Assembly (NCBI GenBank): GCA_913044145.1 | Contig: CAJWOD010000066.1 | Location: 1-7,458, forward strand | Direction of reading: 5' to 3' | From: an uncultured Nitrospina sp. | GTDB lineage: Bacteria; Nitrospinota; Nitrospinia; Nitrospinales; VA-1 | DNA length: 7,458 nt | Part shown: piece by piece, positions 1-7,255 of the stretch | Layout: each line of letters starts with the position of its first letter | How positions within the stretch are numbered: position 1 is the stretch's first letter | Notes under the pieces: model-generated | The model's input: the letters and a program-made list of their open reading frames with translations, nothing else | The model's database searches: none | Told to the model about the DNA's origin: nothing | Made by a program: the position numbers and the translations under genes

Positions 1-813
1 GATAAAGAAGGTTACATCCTCACCAACAACCATGTTGTCGAAAATGCGGATGTAATTAAAATCACCCTTCAAAATGAAAAAAAATATGAAGCTACATTAA
101 TAGGTTCTGATTCAAAAACGGATATTGCATTACTAAAAATTGTCAACACTGACAGCAAAAACTTTCCATATTTGACTTTAGGGAATTCAGAAAATGTAGA
201 AGTTGGAGAGTGGGTTGTGGCAATCGGCAACCCCTTCGGGCTCGACCATACTGTAACCGCGGGGGTAGTGAGCGCCAAAGCCCGAAATATTGGAGCCGGT
301 CCTTACGATGAATATATCCAAACCGATGCTTCAATCAACCCTGGAAACAGCGGAGGGCCCTTGTTAAATATGAGCGGTGAAGTGATCGGTATCAACACCG
401 CAATCTTTTCCAGGACTGGTGGAAATGTTGGAATCGGTTTTACTATCCCTATCAAGATGGCAAGTGACATACTCGATGAATTAAAAAAAGACGGTAAGGT
501 GACACGGGGTTGGTTGGGAGTCATGATTCAAAAAATCACCCCAGAGCTAGCCGAAACTTTCAAACTTTCTGATTCGTATGGGGCCCTGATCAATGATGTC
601 GTTCCAAATGGACCAGCAGCCCGAGGAGGTCTTAAAAGGGGAGACGTTATTGTTAAATTTAATGGAGTAGAAATTATATCAGTACAAAATCTACCCAAAC
701 AGGTAGCTGCAGTAGATCCAGGGAAGTCTGTAAAAGTAGAAATAGTTCGCGATGGTAATAAAAAATCTCTGGACGTTACGCTAGATAAAATGAAGGAAGA
801 AAAACAAGCTTGA
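1..813 (+). CDS. HtrA/Deg-family serine protease, 3' part (5' end outside window)
   Basis: Trypsin-like serine endopeptidase of the HtrA/DegP/DegS (S1C) family, which degrades or refolds damaged envelope proteins, usually in the periplasm. The reading frame is open from base 1, so 270 residues are visible and the N-terminus, including any signal peptide, is missing. The catalytic triad is intact, numbering from the first visible codon: His11 in TNNHVV, Asp41 in TDIALLK and Ser117 in the GNSGGP motif (codon at 349-351). The NVGIGFTIP strand that lines the S1 pocket follows at about 142-150. One PDZ domain spans about 165-260; its peptide-binding loop begins RGWLGV (169-174) and it has a GDVI motif near 214. 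The protein stops shortly after this PDZ, ending in a charged tail (KMKEEKQA). DegP and MucD relatives normally carry a second PDZ, so this is either a one-PDZ form like DegS or a shortened DegP. Without the N-terminus I give no gene symbol. It is convergent with gltD. Confidence 0.93.
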   Translation, partial: DKEGYILTNNHVVENADVIKITLQNEKKYEATLIGSDSKTDIALLKIVNTDSKNFPYLTLGNSENVEVGEWVVAIGNPFGLDHTVTAGVVSAKARNIGAGPYDEYIQTDASINPGNSGGPLLNMSGEVIGINTAIFSRTGGNVGIGFTIPIKMASDILDELKKDGKVTRGWLGVMIQKITPELAETFKLSDSYGALINDVVPNGPAARGGLKRGDVIVKFNGVEIISVQNLPKQVAAVDPGKSVKVEIVRDGNKKSLDVTLDKMKEEKQA

Positions 814-919
814 TTCCCCTTAAGGCTACTCCCTGAGGAAAAATTGGCGAGCTACAATTAAAGGTGGGTCTTTAAATAAATTGTTCGCGTTTAAAATCTT
901 TCTTTCAATGGGTGGCACG

Positions 920-937
920 GCTTGCTGCAAGGCAAGC
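920..937. repeat. Small inverted repeat upstream of the terminator
   Basis: GCTTGC (920-925) pairs with GCAAGC (932-937) across a 6-base loop. The hairpin lies 9 bases before the larger terminator stem and has no T-run of its own. It may be an accessory 3'-end structure of the htrA-like transcript or simply chance. Confidence 0.35.
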
Positions 938-946
938 AAACTAGTG

Positions 947-979
947 AAAAGGGAGCTGTTGTCAAGGCAGCTCCCTTTT
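947..979. terminator. Bidirectional Rho-independent terminator shared by the htrA-like gene and gltBD
   Basis: A perfect 12-bp stem pairs AAAAGGGAGCTG (947-958) with CAGCTCCCTTTT (968-979) around a 9-base loop. The GC-rich core is flanked by A's on one side and T's on the other, so each strand's transcript ends the hairpin in a short U-run. It lies 133 bases after the htrA-like stop and 32 bases after the gltD stop, as expected for one terminator serving two convergent transcripts. The T-runs are short and mostly within the stem, so efficiency could differ by direction. Confidence 0.85.
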
Positions 980-987
980 TAGATTTT

Positions 988-1001
988 AAAAGCTAAAAGC
1001 T
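988..1001. repeat. Tandem 7-bp repeat (AAAAGCT twice)
   Basis: AAAAGCT occurs twice back to back, between the terminator and the gltD stop codon. It is probably incidental in AT-rich 3' untranslated sequence. I can assign no function. Confidence 0.3.
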
Positions 1002-1011
1002 CAGAGAATTT

Positions 1012-2499
1012 TTATTTAAGAAACTGGCTGTGGGGAAGCTTCGTGGTTTTCATAAGATATTGATCCACAGATCGCGCAGCTTCACGGCCTTCAGCAATAG
1101 CCCACACAACAAGAGATTGACCTCGTGTCATATCCCCCGCAACAAAAACACCTTCGACACTTGTCATTTTATTTTTATCGCAGGAAACATTTTCTCGCTC
1201 ATCAAGATCAAGCCCTAACTCCTTAACCATTCCCTCATGGATAGGATGGACAAACCCCATAGCCAGAAGAATAAGATCCACATCCAACTCAAACTCGGAT
1301 TCAGGAACTTCATTCATTGAGGCTCGACCCGTTTTGGGGTCTGGTTCCCCAAAAACCATTTTTACACCATGAATTTTTGATACATTTCCATCCTTACCGG
1401 TCAATTTTTTGGTTGCAACGCAATATTCGGTAATTTTTTCTTTTCCTTCCCTTTCATTTGCTTCTTCATGCGAAGAGGAAACCCTAAAAGTCTTCGGCCA
1501 TTGGGGCCAAGGATTATTATCATTTCGTGAGCGGGGAGGCTCTGGAAGTAATTCAAAAGTAGTCACGCTTTTAGCGCCTTGCCGGAGGGAGGTCCCCACA
1601 CAGTCTGAGCCTGTATCTCCACCACCAATGATCAAAACATTTTTATCCTTTGCTGTGATGGAAATATCATCTGGGATAATGTCTCCTTCATTACGTTTGT
1701 TTTGCTGCGACAAAAAATCCATTGCAAAATGAACGCCATCCAAATCTCTACCTTCTACAGGTAAGTCTCTCGGCTTCTGAGAACCCCCACACAACACCAC
1801 CGCATCAAACTCATCTTTTAATTCTTTGGCCGGCTTATCGACCCCAATATGTATCCCAGTTTTAAAAATTATTCCTTCGTCCTGCATCAATTTTATTCGT
1901 CGTTTTACAATTTTTTTATCCAGCTTAAAATTTGGAATACCGTACATTAATAATCCACCAATACGATCGTCTTTCTCAAATACGGTCACGCCATGACCTA
2001 CTGAATTAAGTTGCGCCGCACATGCCAGACCGGCAGGGCCCGAGCCAACAACTGCTATTTTTTTTCCCGTTTTGTTTTTTGGAGGTTTCGCTTTAATAAA
2101 ACCCTCTTCAAAACCTTTCTCCGCAATCATTTCCTCAATACTACAAATAGTCACTGCAGGCTCATTAATGGCTAAAACGCAGGCCCCTTCGCAGGGCGCA
2201 GGGCATATTCGACCCGTAAACTCCGGGAAATTATTTGTCTTCAGTAACAGTTCCACGGCTTCCTCGTATCGACCGCGATAAACCATATCATTCCAATCAG
2301 GAATTAAATTACCTAACGGACAACCTGTTTCACTTTGACAAAAAGGCACACCACAATCCATGCAACGCGCACCTTGTTCTTTATATTTATCTTCGGGGAA
2401 AGGAGCGTAACATTCTTTCTGGTCCTTCAACCTTTCCTTAACCGGTCGACCTGGTGGGGTCTCCCGTTCAAATTCCATGAATCCTTTAATTGCACCCAT
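1012..2499 (-). CDS. gltD: Glutamate synthase (NADPH) small subunit, GltD
   Basis: Electron-input subunit of glutamate synthase: it oxidises NADPH at FAD and passes electrons through iron-sulfur clusters to the FMN of GltB in the cytoplasm. At 495 aa it is about the usual length for the family. The N-terminal ferredoxin-like domain has cysteines at 46, 49, 54 and 60 (in CMDCGVPFCQ...GCPLGN) and at 99, 103 and 107 (in GRICPAPCEGAC), the pattern of the two 4Fe-4S clusters of the GltD/dihydropyrimidine dehydrogenase family. The FAD-binding GSGPAG follows at 152-157, the NADPH-binding GGGDTG at 292-297, and the C-terminal FAD contact GDMTRGQSLVVWA near 455-467. The start is fixed: an in-frame TAG directly precedes the ATG, and MGAIKGFMEFER matches the family N-terminus. 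gltD lies 32 bases after gltB, so the two are almost certainly co-transcribed. Other members of this flavoprotein family lack a gltB neighbour, which makes the GltD assignment firm. Confidence 0.97.
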   Translation of the reverse strand: MGAIKGFMEFERETPPGRPVKERLKDQKECYAPFPEDKYKEQGARCMDCGVPFCQSETGCPLGNLIPDWNDMVYRGRYEEAVELLLKTNNFPEFTGRICPAPCEGACVLAINEPAVTICSIEEMIAEKGFEEGFIKAKPPKNKTGKKIAVVGSGPAGLACAAQLNSVGHGVTVFEKDDRIGGLLMYGIPNFKLDKKIVKRRIKLMQDEGIIFKTGIHIGVDKPAKELKDEFDAVVLCGGSQKPRDLPVEGRDLDGVHFAMDFLSQQNKRNEGDIIPDDISITAKDKNVLIIGGGDTGSDCVGTSLRQGAKSVTTFELLPEPPRSRNDNNPWPQWPKTFRVSSSHEEANEREGKEKITEYCVATKKLTGKDGNVSKIHGVKMVFGEPDPKTGRASMNEVPESEFELDVDLILLAMGFVHPIHEGMVKELGLDLDERENVSCDKNKMTSVEGVFVAGDMTRGQSLVVWAIAEGREAARSVDQYLMKTTKLPHSQFLK

Positions 2500-2512
2500 C
2501 TAAACTATTATT

Positions 2513-2517
2513 CTCCT
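2513..2517 (-). promoter_or_regulatory. Ribosome binding site of gltD, long spacer
   Basis: The - strand reads AGGAG here, inside the 32-base gltB-gltD gap, 13 bases before the gltD ATG. That spacing is longer than the common 5-9 bases. No other start codon can use it, because an in-frame stop directly precedes the ATG. Confidence 0.6.
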
Positions 2518-2531
2518 GTATCTATTACTTT

Positions 2532-5500
2532 TCACGCAACCTGCAGCTCGTTCTGCTTTTTATTTTTACGGTCTTCAATAACTCGCCTATAATCGGTTGG
2601 ATATACCTTTACAAAATGCGGTAGCGTTTCTTCCCACTCATCCAGTACTTTTTTTGCCACTCCGCTTTGCGTCGATTGAAAATGTTCATTAATCAAGGCT
2701 TTTAGCTCTTGAATATCATCTTCTTCGCTCACATTGACTAAATCAACCGTATTTTTATTGCAATTGATTTCGAAATTGTTGTCACGATCCAGTACATACG
2801 CTAAACCTCCGCTCATTCCCGCGGCAAAATTTCTACCTGTAGAACCAAGGACGACTACTTTTCCTCCAGTCATATATTCACACCCATGATCCCCTACCCC
2901 TTCAACTACTGTTTGTGCGCCACTGTTACGGACTGCAAAACGTTCCCCAGCAATTCCTCGAAAAAATGCTTTTCCAGAAATCGCCCCATAAAGAACCGTA
3001 TTTCCAATTAAAATATTTTCTTCGGGGACAATAGTTGAGTCTTTAGATGGATAAATAAATATTTTACCACCTGATAATCCTTTACCCACATAGTCATTGG
3101 CATCTCCGGCAAGGCCAAAGGTTATCCCAGGAGCAAGAAAAGCACCAAAACTTTGGCCTGCCGATCCTTGGAATCCAAATTGGATGGTATCAGGAGGCAA
3201 GCCCTCTTCTCCATGCAATTTAGATACATGGTAACTGAGCATGGCGCCGGTAGCACGATCTGTATTTAGAATGTGAAAATCTCCATAAACCTGAGTTTTC
3301 TTTTCAAGGGCAAGTTGACTTAACCTAATCAGCCTATGGTCGAGTGTTTTATACAAATCGCCACTTAAATCTTGAGCAGAAATATTACTCAAGGCAACCT
3401 TTTCACCTACTTCTGGTTTGAATAAAATCTTACTTACATCCAATCCATTTGCTTTCCAATGGTCGACCGCCTCTTCACCTTCGAGAAGCTCTACCTTTCC
3501 AATCAAATCAGCGAATTTTTTTATTCCTAACTCGGCCATGATCTCTCTTACTTCTTCAGCAATAAACCTGAAAAAGTTGACGACATAGTCTGGTGACCCG
3601 CTAAATTTTTTCCTTAGTTCAGGGTCTTGTGTGGCAATCCCAACCGAACAAGTATTAAGATGACATTTTCTCATCATGATACAACCCATCGTTACCAATG
3701 CCGTTGTAGAAAATCCAAATTCATCGGCACCTAAAATACCTCCGATAACCACATCACGTCCCGTTTTAAGTTGTCCGTCTACCTGTACCCGAATGCGCCC
3801 TCTAAGATCATTGAGCACTAGGACCTGTTGGGTTTCCGAGAGTCCTAGTTCCCATGGGAGTCCTGCATGCTTGATGGATGTTTGCGGTGAAGCACCTGTT
3901 CCACCATCGTGTCCGGAAATGAGAACGCCCTCAGCACGAGCTTTAGAAACACCCGCAGCAATAGTTCCCACGCCAGCTTCTGCAACCAGTTTGACACTGA
4001 CATCAGCATCGGGATTTGCACTATGAAGATCAAAAATCAATTGTTGCAGATCCTCAATAGAGTAAATATCGTGATGCGGTGGGGGAGAGATCAATCCGAC
4101 GCCCGGCGTAGAATGCCTGATCTTAGCAATGTACTCACTGACCTTATGTCCTGGTAACTGGCCGCCTTCTCCAGGTTTTGCACCCTGGGCAACCTTGATC
4201 TGCATTTCATCGGCTTTGGAGAGGTAATAGCTATTTACACCAAATCGCCCGGATGCGACCTGTTTGATTTTACTTCTGCGGGAGTCTCCATTGCTATCAG
4301 GCGTATAACGCATCGCATCTTCACCCCCTTCACCAGTATTACTTTTTCCCCCCAAACGGTTCATAGCAATCGCCAGTGTTTCATGAGCCTCTCGGGAAAT
4401 GGAACCAATAGACATGGCACCGGTACAAAAGCGTTTGGTAATCTCCTCAACAGGCTCCACCTCTTCAATAGGAATAGAAGCGGTCTTTTTAAATTTAAAC
4501 AGTCCTCGCAATGTACACTGGCGAGTATTTTCCTGATCTGAGATACGAGAAAACTTTTTAAATATAGCGTAATCGTTTGAACGGGTAGCATGTTGTAACA
4601 AGCCAATAGCATTAGGATTTAGCATATGTTTCTCTTCGCCACGGCGCCATTGGTAATGACCACCAAGTTCCAGCAAGGAAGAACGATCACTACTGAAAGC
4701 TTTTTGGTGTCTTGCTAAAGCTTCTTTAGCCAACACCTTGAGGTTCGCGCCACTCACTCTGGAGGAAGTTCCCGTAAAAAATTTTTCAATTATTTCCTCT
4801 CCCAAACCCACCGCTTCAAAAATTTGCGCGCCTCGATAACTTTGAATAGTTGAAATACCCATCTTGGCAATGATTTTAAAAAGACCTTTTCGAGTGGCCT
4901 TAATAAAATTACTGATCGCTGTTTCGGAATCCATTTTTGTTATGTATACCGCTTCATCGGCAATCTCAGCGACCGTTTCGTAAGCAAGGTAGGGATAAAT
5001 AGCACCCGCACCATAGCCTATCAACAATGCAAAGTGCATCATCTCCCTCGCCTCCCCTGTTTCAACTACCAAACCTACGCGCGTGCGTGTTCGCTCGCGT
5101 AACAGGTGATGATGAACCCCGGCAATAGCAAGTAGGCTTGGTAAAGCTGCATTATTAGCATCAACGCCTTTATCTGATAAAACCAGAATGGTGGCACCTT
5201 CTTCAATGGCTTTGGAAGCGCTTTGGCATAAGTCGTCCATAGCCTGCTCGAGCCCCTTTTCACCCTTAGAGATCGGGAATAATGTCGAAAGAACAACGGA
5301 TTTTAAATCATTCTGATCGAGGTTACGGATTTTCTCCATTTCCTTACCAGAAAGAATGGGATGCTCCACTTTTAATTTGCGACAATGTTCTGGACTTTCA
5401 TCCAAAAGATTTCTTTCCTTACCAAGTGTCACCTCCATCGACATCACAAGTTCTTCTCGAATGGAATCGATGGCTGGGTTGGTCACTTGCGCAAAAAGTT

Positions 5501-7058
5501 GCTTAAAATAATTAAATAAGAGTTGTGGTTTTTGAGAGAGGACTGCAAGAGCAGAATCGTTGCCCATGGATCCGGTTGCTTCCATGGCCGTTCCGATCAT
5601 AGGAGCCATTATAAACTTGATGTCTTCAACCGTATATCCAAATGCAATCTGTCGAGTTAAAAGAGAGTCCAAATCCGTTTCAAATTTATACCCAGTTTCT
5701 GGCAAATCTTTGAGGTTCACCTGATTTTCATCAACCCACTTTTTATAGGGTTTCTGAGTCGCAATTTTTGTTTTAAGCTCCTCATCAGAAATTATCCGCC
5801 CTTCATTAATATCAACAAGGAACATTTTTCCCGGCTGCAATCTTCCTTTATATGCAACATTTGCTTCTTCCACCGGCACAACGCCCACCTCAGATGCCAT
5901 CACCACCAAACCGTCTTTGGTCACATAATAGCGAGATGGGCGGAGACCGTTTCTATCAAGCACGGCACCACAGGTTTCGCCATCGGTAAATGCAATGGAG
6001 GCAGGACCATCCCAGGGTTCCATCATGGATGCATGGAATTCATAAAACCCACGCTTGTCATCATTCATTGTCTTATGCCCACTCCATGGCTCAGGAATCA
6101 TCATCATCATGGCATGGGGTAAAGAACGGCCGGTCAAAAACAACATTTCTAATGCTTGATCGAAATCAGCCGAATCACTTCCTCCGGGTGCAATTACAGG
6201 AAGAATCGTATCGATGTCTTCAAATAATGGAGACTCAAACATCGACTCTCTTGCACCCATCCAGTTTTTATTTCCTCGAACAGTATTAATTTCACCATTA
6301 TGAGCAATATAACGAAATGGCTGCGCACGACCCCAGGAAGGAAAAGTGTTGGTACTGTATCGGGAATGCGCAAGGGCTAAAGCCGAAGTCATCTTTGGAT
6401 CTTTAATATCAAGATAATAAGTTTCCAACTGTGGGGCCGTCAATTGTCCCTTATAAATAATGGTTTTACTTGATAGGCTACATACATAAAAGTTTTCGTT
6501 ATTGTCATTGAGGCCCGCTCGACGAACATCCCATGCGGTACGTTTTCTAACGCAATATAACCTTCGCTCAAAAGTCAATGGGTCTTGAAGATCGGCAGGC
6601 GCACCCACAAAAATCTGCTTCATCACCGGTTCTACTGAACGCGCTGTCACTCCAATTGTTGAATTATCTACTGGGATATCACGCCAACCTAAAAGCTCCA
6701 GTCCCTCCTTCGAAACTGCGCGCTCCATTATTTCCATACCCAGTTTCGTGTCCTCCCCAGTAGGCAGGAAAACATTCCCCGCAGCATAGCGACCGAAATT
6801 AGGCAACTTCAAACCGATTTTGGGACATTGTTCTTGGAAAAATGCATCTGGAATCTGTATTAAAATCCCCGCACCGTCACCGGTAAGCTTGTCCGAACCA
6901 CATGCCCCACGGTGCTCTAATTTTCTCAATATTTCCAGACCCTGAGAAATAATTTCATGGGATTTTTCACCCTTCATATTCATGACAAACCCTACGCCAC
7001 AACTGTCTTTTTCGAAGACAGGGTCATAAAGGCCTTGTTTTTTAGGAAAAGCATGCAT
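2532..7058 (-). CDS. gltB: Glutamate synthase (NADPH) large subunit, GltB
   Basis: Catalytic subunit of glutamate synthase: L-glutamine + 2-oxoglutarate + reducing power gives two L-glutamate, the second half of the GS-GOGAT ammonia assimilation route. Its 1508 aa is the usual full length. Domains in order: a class II glutamine amidotransferase (about 20-430) with nucleophile Cys20 in DSCGVGF, Arg233 in HSRYSTNTFPSW, Asn254 and Gly255 in AHNGEIN, and Asp295 in GGSDSADFD; a central domain (about 460-780); an FMN/2-oxoglutarate synthase barrel (about 850-1215) with KPGEGGQLPG (961-970), SPPPHHDIYSIEDL (991-1004) and SGHDGGTGASP (1048-1058); 3Fe-4S cysteines 1126, 1132 and 1137 with the conserved 6- and 5-residue spacing; and a C-terminal GXGXG beta-helix (about 1270-1460). 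Residues 1-19 would be a propeptide removed to expose Cys20. An in-frame TGA five codons upstream and the need to include Cys20 fix the ATG start. No frameshift or missing key residue is seen. It is the first gene of the gltB-gltD operon. Confidence 0.98.
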   Translation of the reverse strand: MHAFPKKQGLYDPVFEKDSCGVGFVMNMKGEKSHEIISQGLEILRKLEHRGACGSDKLTGDGAGILIQIPDAFFQEQCPKIGLKLPNFGRYAAGNVFLPTGEDTKLGMEIMERAVSKEGLELLGWRDIPVDNSTIGVTARSVEPVMKQIFVGAPADLQDPLTFERRLYCVRKRTAWDVRRAGLNDNNENFYVCSLSSKTIIYKGQLTAPQLETYYLDIKDPKMTSALALAHSRYSTNTFPSWGRAQPFRYIAHNGEINTVRGNKNWMGARESMFESPLFEDIDTILPVIAPGGSDSADFDQALEMLFLTGRSLPHAMMMMIPEPWSGHKTMNDDKRGFYEFHASMMEPWDGPASIAFTDGETCGAVLDRNGLRPSRYYVTKDGLVVMASEVGVVPVEEANVAYKGRLQPGKMFLVDINEGRIISDEELKTKIATQKPYKKWVDENQVNLKDLPETGYKFETDLDSLLTRQIAFGYTVEDIKFIMAPMIGTAMEATGSMGNDSALAVLSQKPQLLFNYFKQLFAQVTNPAIDSIREELVMSMEVTLGKERNLLDESPEHCRKLKVEHPILSGKEMEKIRNLDQNDLKSVVLSTLFPISKGEKGLEQAMDDLCQSASKAIEEGATILVLSDKGVDANNAALPSLLAIAGVHHHLLRERTRTRVGLVVETGEAREMMHFALLIGYGAGAIYPYLAYETVAEIADEAVYITKMDSETAISNFIKATRKGLFKIIAKMGISTIQSYRGAQIFEAVGLGEEIIEKFFTGTSSRVSGANLKVLAKEALARHQKAFSSDRSSLLELGGHYQWRRGEEKHMLNPNAIGLLQHATRSNDYAIFKKFSRISDQENTRQCTLRGLFKFKKTASIPIEEVEPVEEITKRFCTGAMSIGSISREAHETLAIAMNRLGGKSNTGEGGEDAMRYTPDSNGDSRRSKIKQVASGRFGVNSYYLSKADEMQIKVAQGAKPGEGGQLPGHKVSEYIAKIRHSTPGVGLISPPPHHDIYSIEDLQQLIFDLHSANPDADVSVKLVAEAGVGTIAAGVSKARAEGVLISGHDGGTGASPQTSIKHAGLPWELGLSETQQVLVLNDLRGRIRVQVDGQLKTGRDVVIGGILGADEFGFSTTALVTMGCIMMRKCHLNTCSVGIATQDPELRKKFSGSPDYVVNFFRFIAEEVREIMAELGIKKFADLIGKVELLEGEEAVDHWKANGLDVSKILFKPEVGEKVALSNISAQDLSGDLYKTLDHRLIRLSQLALEKKTQVYGDFHILNTDRATGAMLSYHVSKLHGEEGLPPDTIQFGFQGSAGQSFGAFLAPGITFGLAGDANDYVGKGLSGGKIFIYPSKDSTIVPEENILIGNTVLYGAISGKAFFRGIAGERFAVRNSGAQTVVEGVGDHGCEYMTGGKVVVLGSTGRNFAAGMSGGLAYVLDRDNNFEINCNKNTVDLVNVSEEDDIQELKALINEHFQSTQSGVAKKVLDEWEETLPHFVKVYPTDYRRVIEDRKNKKQNELQVA

Positions 7059-7069
7059 ATTTAAAATAA

Positions 7070-7074
7070 CTCAC
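7070..7074 (-). promoter_or_regulatory. Weak candidate ribosome binding site of gltB
   Basis: The - strand reads GTGAG, 11 bases before the gltB ATG, within AT-rich sequence. This is the only purine-rich Shine-Dalgarno-like stretch near the start. The match is poor, so initiation may depend on the unstructured AU-rich leader. Confidence 0.3.
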
Positions 7075-7097
7075 TAATTTTAAGAGATAAAAAACAG

Positions 7098-7106
7098 ACT
7101 ATAGCA
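7098..7106 (-). promoter_or_regulatory. Candidate extended -10 promoter of gltBD
   Basis: The - strand reads TGCTATAGT, an extended -10 (TG, one base, then TATAGT, 5 of 6 to the sigma70 consensus). It would start transcription roughly 33 bases before the gltB ATG. The hexamer 17 bases upstream (GAAAAC) does not resemble TTGACA, so the call rests on the extended -10 and the position. Confidence 0.4.
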
Positions 7107-7112
7107 GCTATA
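7100..7112. repeat. Perfect 13-bp palindrome with one central base over the candidate -10 elements
   Basis: TATAGC and GCTATA flank a single A (7106). The left arm overlaps the - strand TATAGT, and the right arm begins a + strand TATAAA (7109-7114). It could be a small operator, or the symmetrical core of a divergent promoter pair. It could also be chance. Confidence 0.35.
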
Positions 7113-7148
7113 AAAATACTGTTTTCGTAGTATTTAAGGAGTAGCTTA

Positions 7149-7223
7149 ATGATGTACAGCAATTACCATGCCTTTATTTTATCAACATTAAATCAAGACT
7201 TTTTCAAAACTTTGCAAAAATAG
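7149..7223 (+). CDS. Possible 24-aa small ORF with a good ribosome binding site
   Basis: An AAGGAG (7136-7141) sits 7 bases before tandem ATG codons (7149 and 7152) of a 24-codon ORF ending in TAG. The peptide begins MMYSNYHAFILS and ends in KTLQK. It has no motif I recognise and no transmembrane segment. The ribosome binding site is the best in the window, and the ORF is divergent from gltB with a + strand TATAAA 22 bases before the AAGGAG. ORFs this short are common by chance in AT-rich DNA, so this is a candidate only. Confidence 0.2.
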   Translation: MMYSNYHAFILSTLNQDFFKTLQK

Positions 7224-7240
7224 TGTAAAAATTATACAAT
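7212..7240 (+). promoter_or_regulatory. Candidate sigma70 promoter reading rightwards
   Basis: TTGCAA (7212-7217, 4 of 6 to TTGACA) and TACAAT (7235-7240, 5 of 6 to TATAAT) are separated by exactly 17 bases. Transcription would start near 7247 and run away from gltB, either into the 59-codon ORF at 7256 or to a gene beyond the window. In AT-rich sequence such matches arise by chance fairly often. Confidence 0.35.
7231..7236 (-). promoter_or_regulatory. TATAAT on the - strand, possible distal gltB -10
   Basis: The - strand has a perfect TATAAT, overlapping the + strand TACAAT. The hexamer 17 bases upstream (TCATAA) is a poor -35. If used, it would give gltB a leader of roughly 165 bases. Confidence 0.2.
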
Positions 7241-7255
7241 AATTTGCGTTAAATT

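Larger units (their letters stand above)
814..1011. other. Convergent intergenic region between htrA-like gene and gltD
   Basis: This 198-base stretch separates two genes that point at each other. Reading all three + frames after the htrA-like stop gives no PDZ-like sequence, so no second domain is hidden behind a single frameshift. It contains a 6-bp hairpin, a strong bidirectional terminator and a short tandem repeat, each listed separately. I see no gene in it. Confidence 0.75.

Noticed and set aside
914..925. TGGCACGGCTTGC, resembling a sigma54 promoter
   Set aside because: The GG and GC elements are 8 bases apart instead of the required 10, and the site lies in the 3' region of the htrA-like gene pointing at the end of gltD.
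814..946. Frameshifted second PDZ domain after the htrA-like stop
   Set aside because: All three forward frames give no PDZ-like residues and contain stops or low-complexity translation.
1409..1732. 107-codon ORF on the + strand inside gltD
   Set aside because: It is antisense to the NADPH-binding part of gltD and has no recognisable domain. gltD coding is certain here.
2476..2478. Alternative gltD start at Met8, with AAAGG 4 bases upstream
   Set aside because: The residues before it (MGAIKGF) match the family N-terminus, so the upstream ATG is the better start.
3676..4026. 116-codon ORF on the + strand inside gltB
   Set aside because: It is antisense to the FMN domain of gltB, whose motifs are intact. 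Its Pro/Ser/Thr-rich translation is typical of a shadow frame, and no ribosome binding site supports it.
7155..7178. 7-codon - strand ORF (MVIAVHH) as a gltB leader peptide
   Set aside because: It is very short, has no properly spaced ribosome binding site, no run of regulatory codons and no attenuator hairpin between it and gltB.
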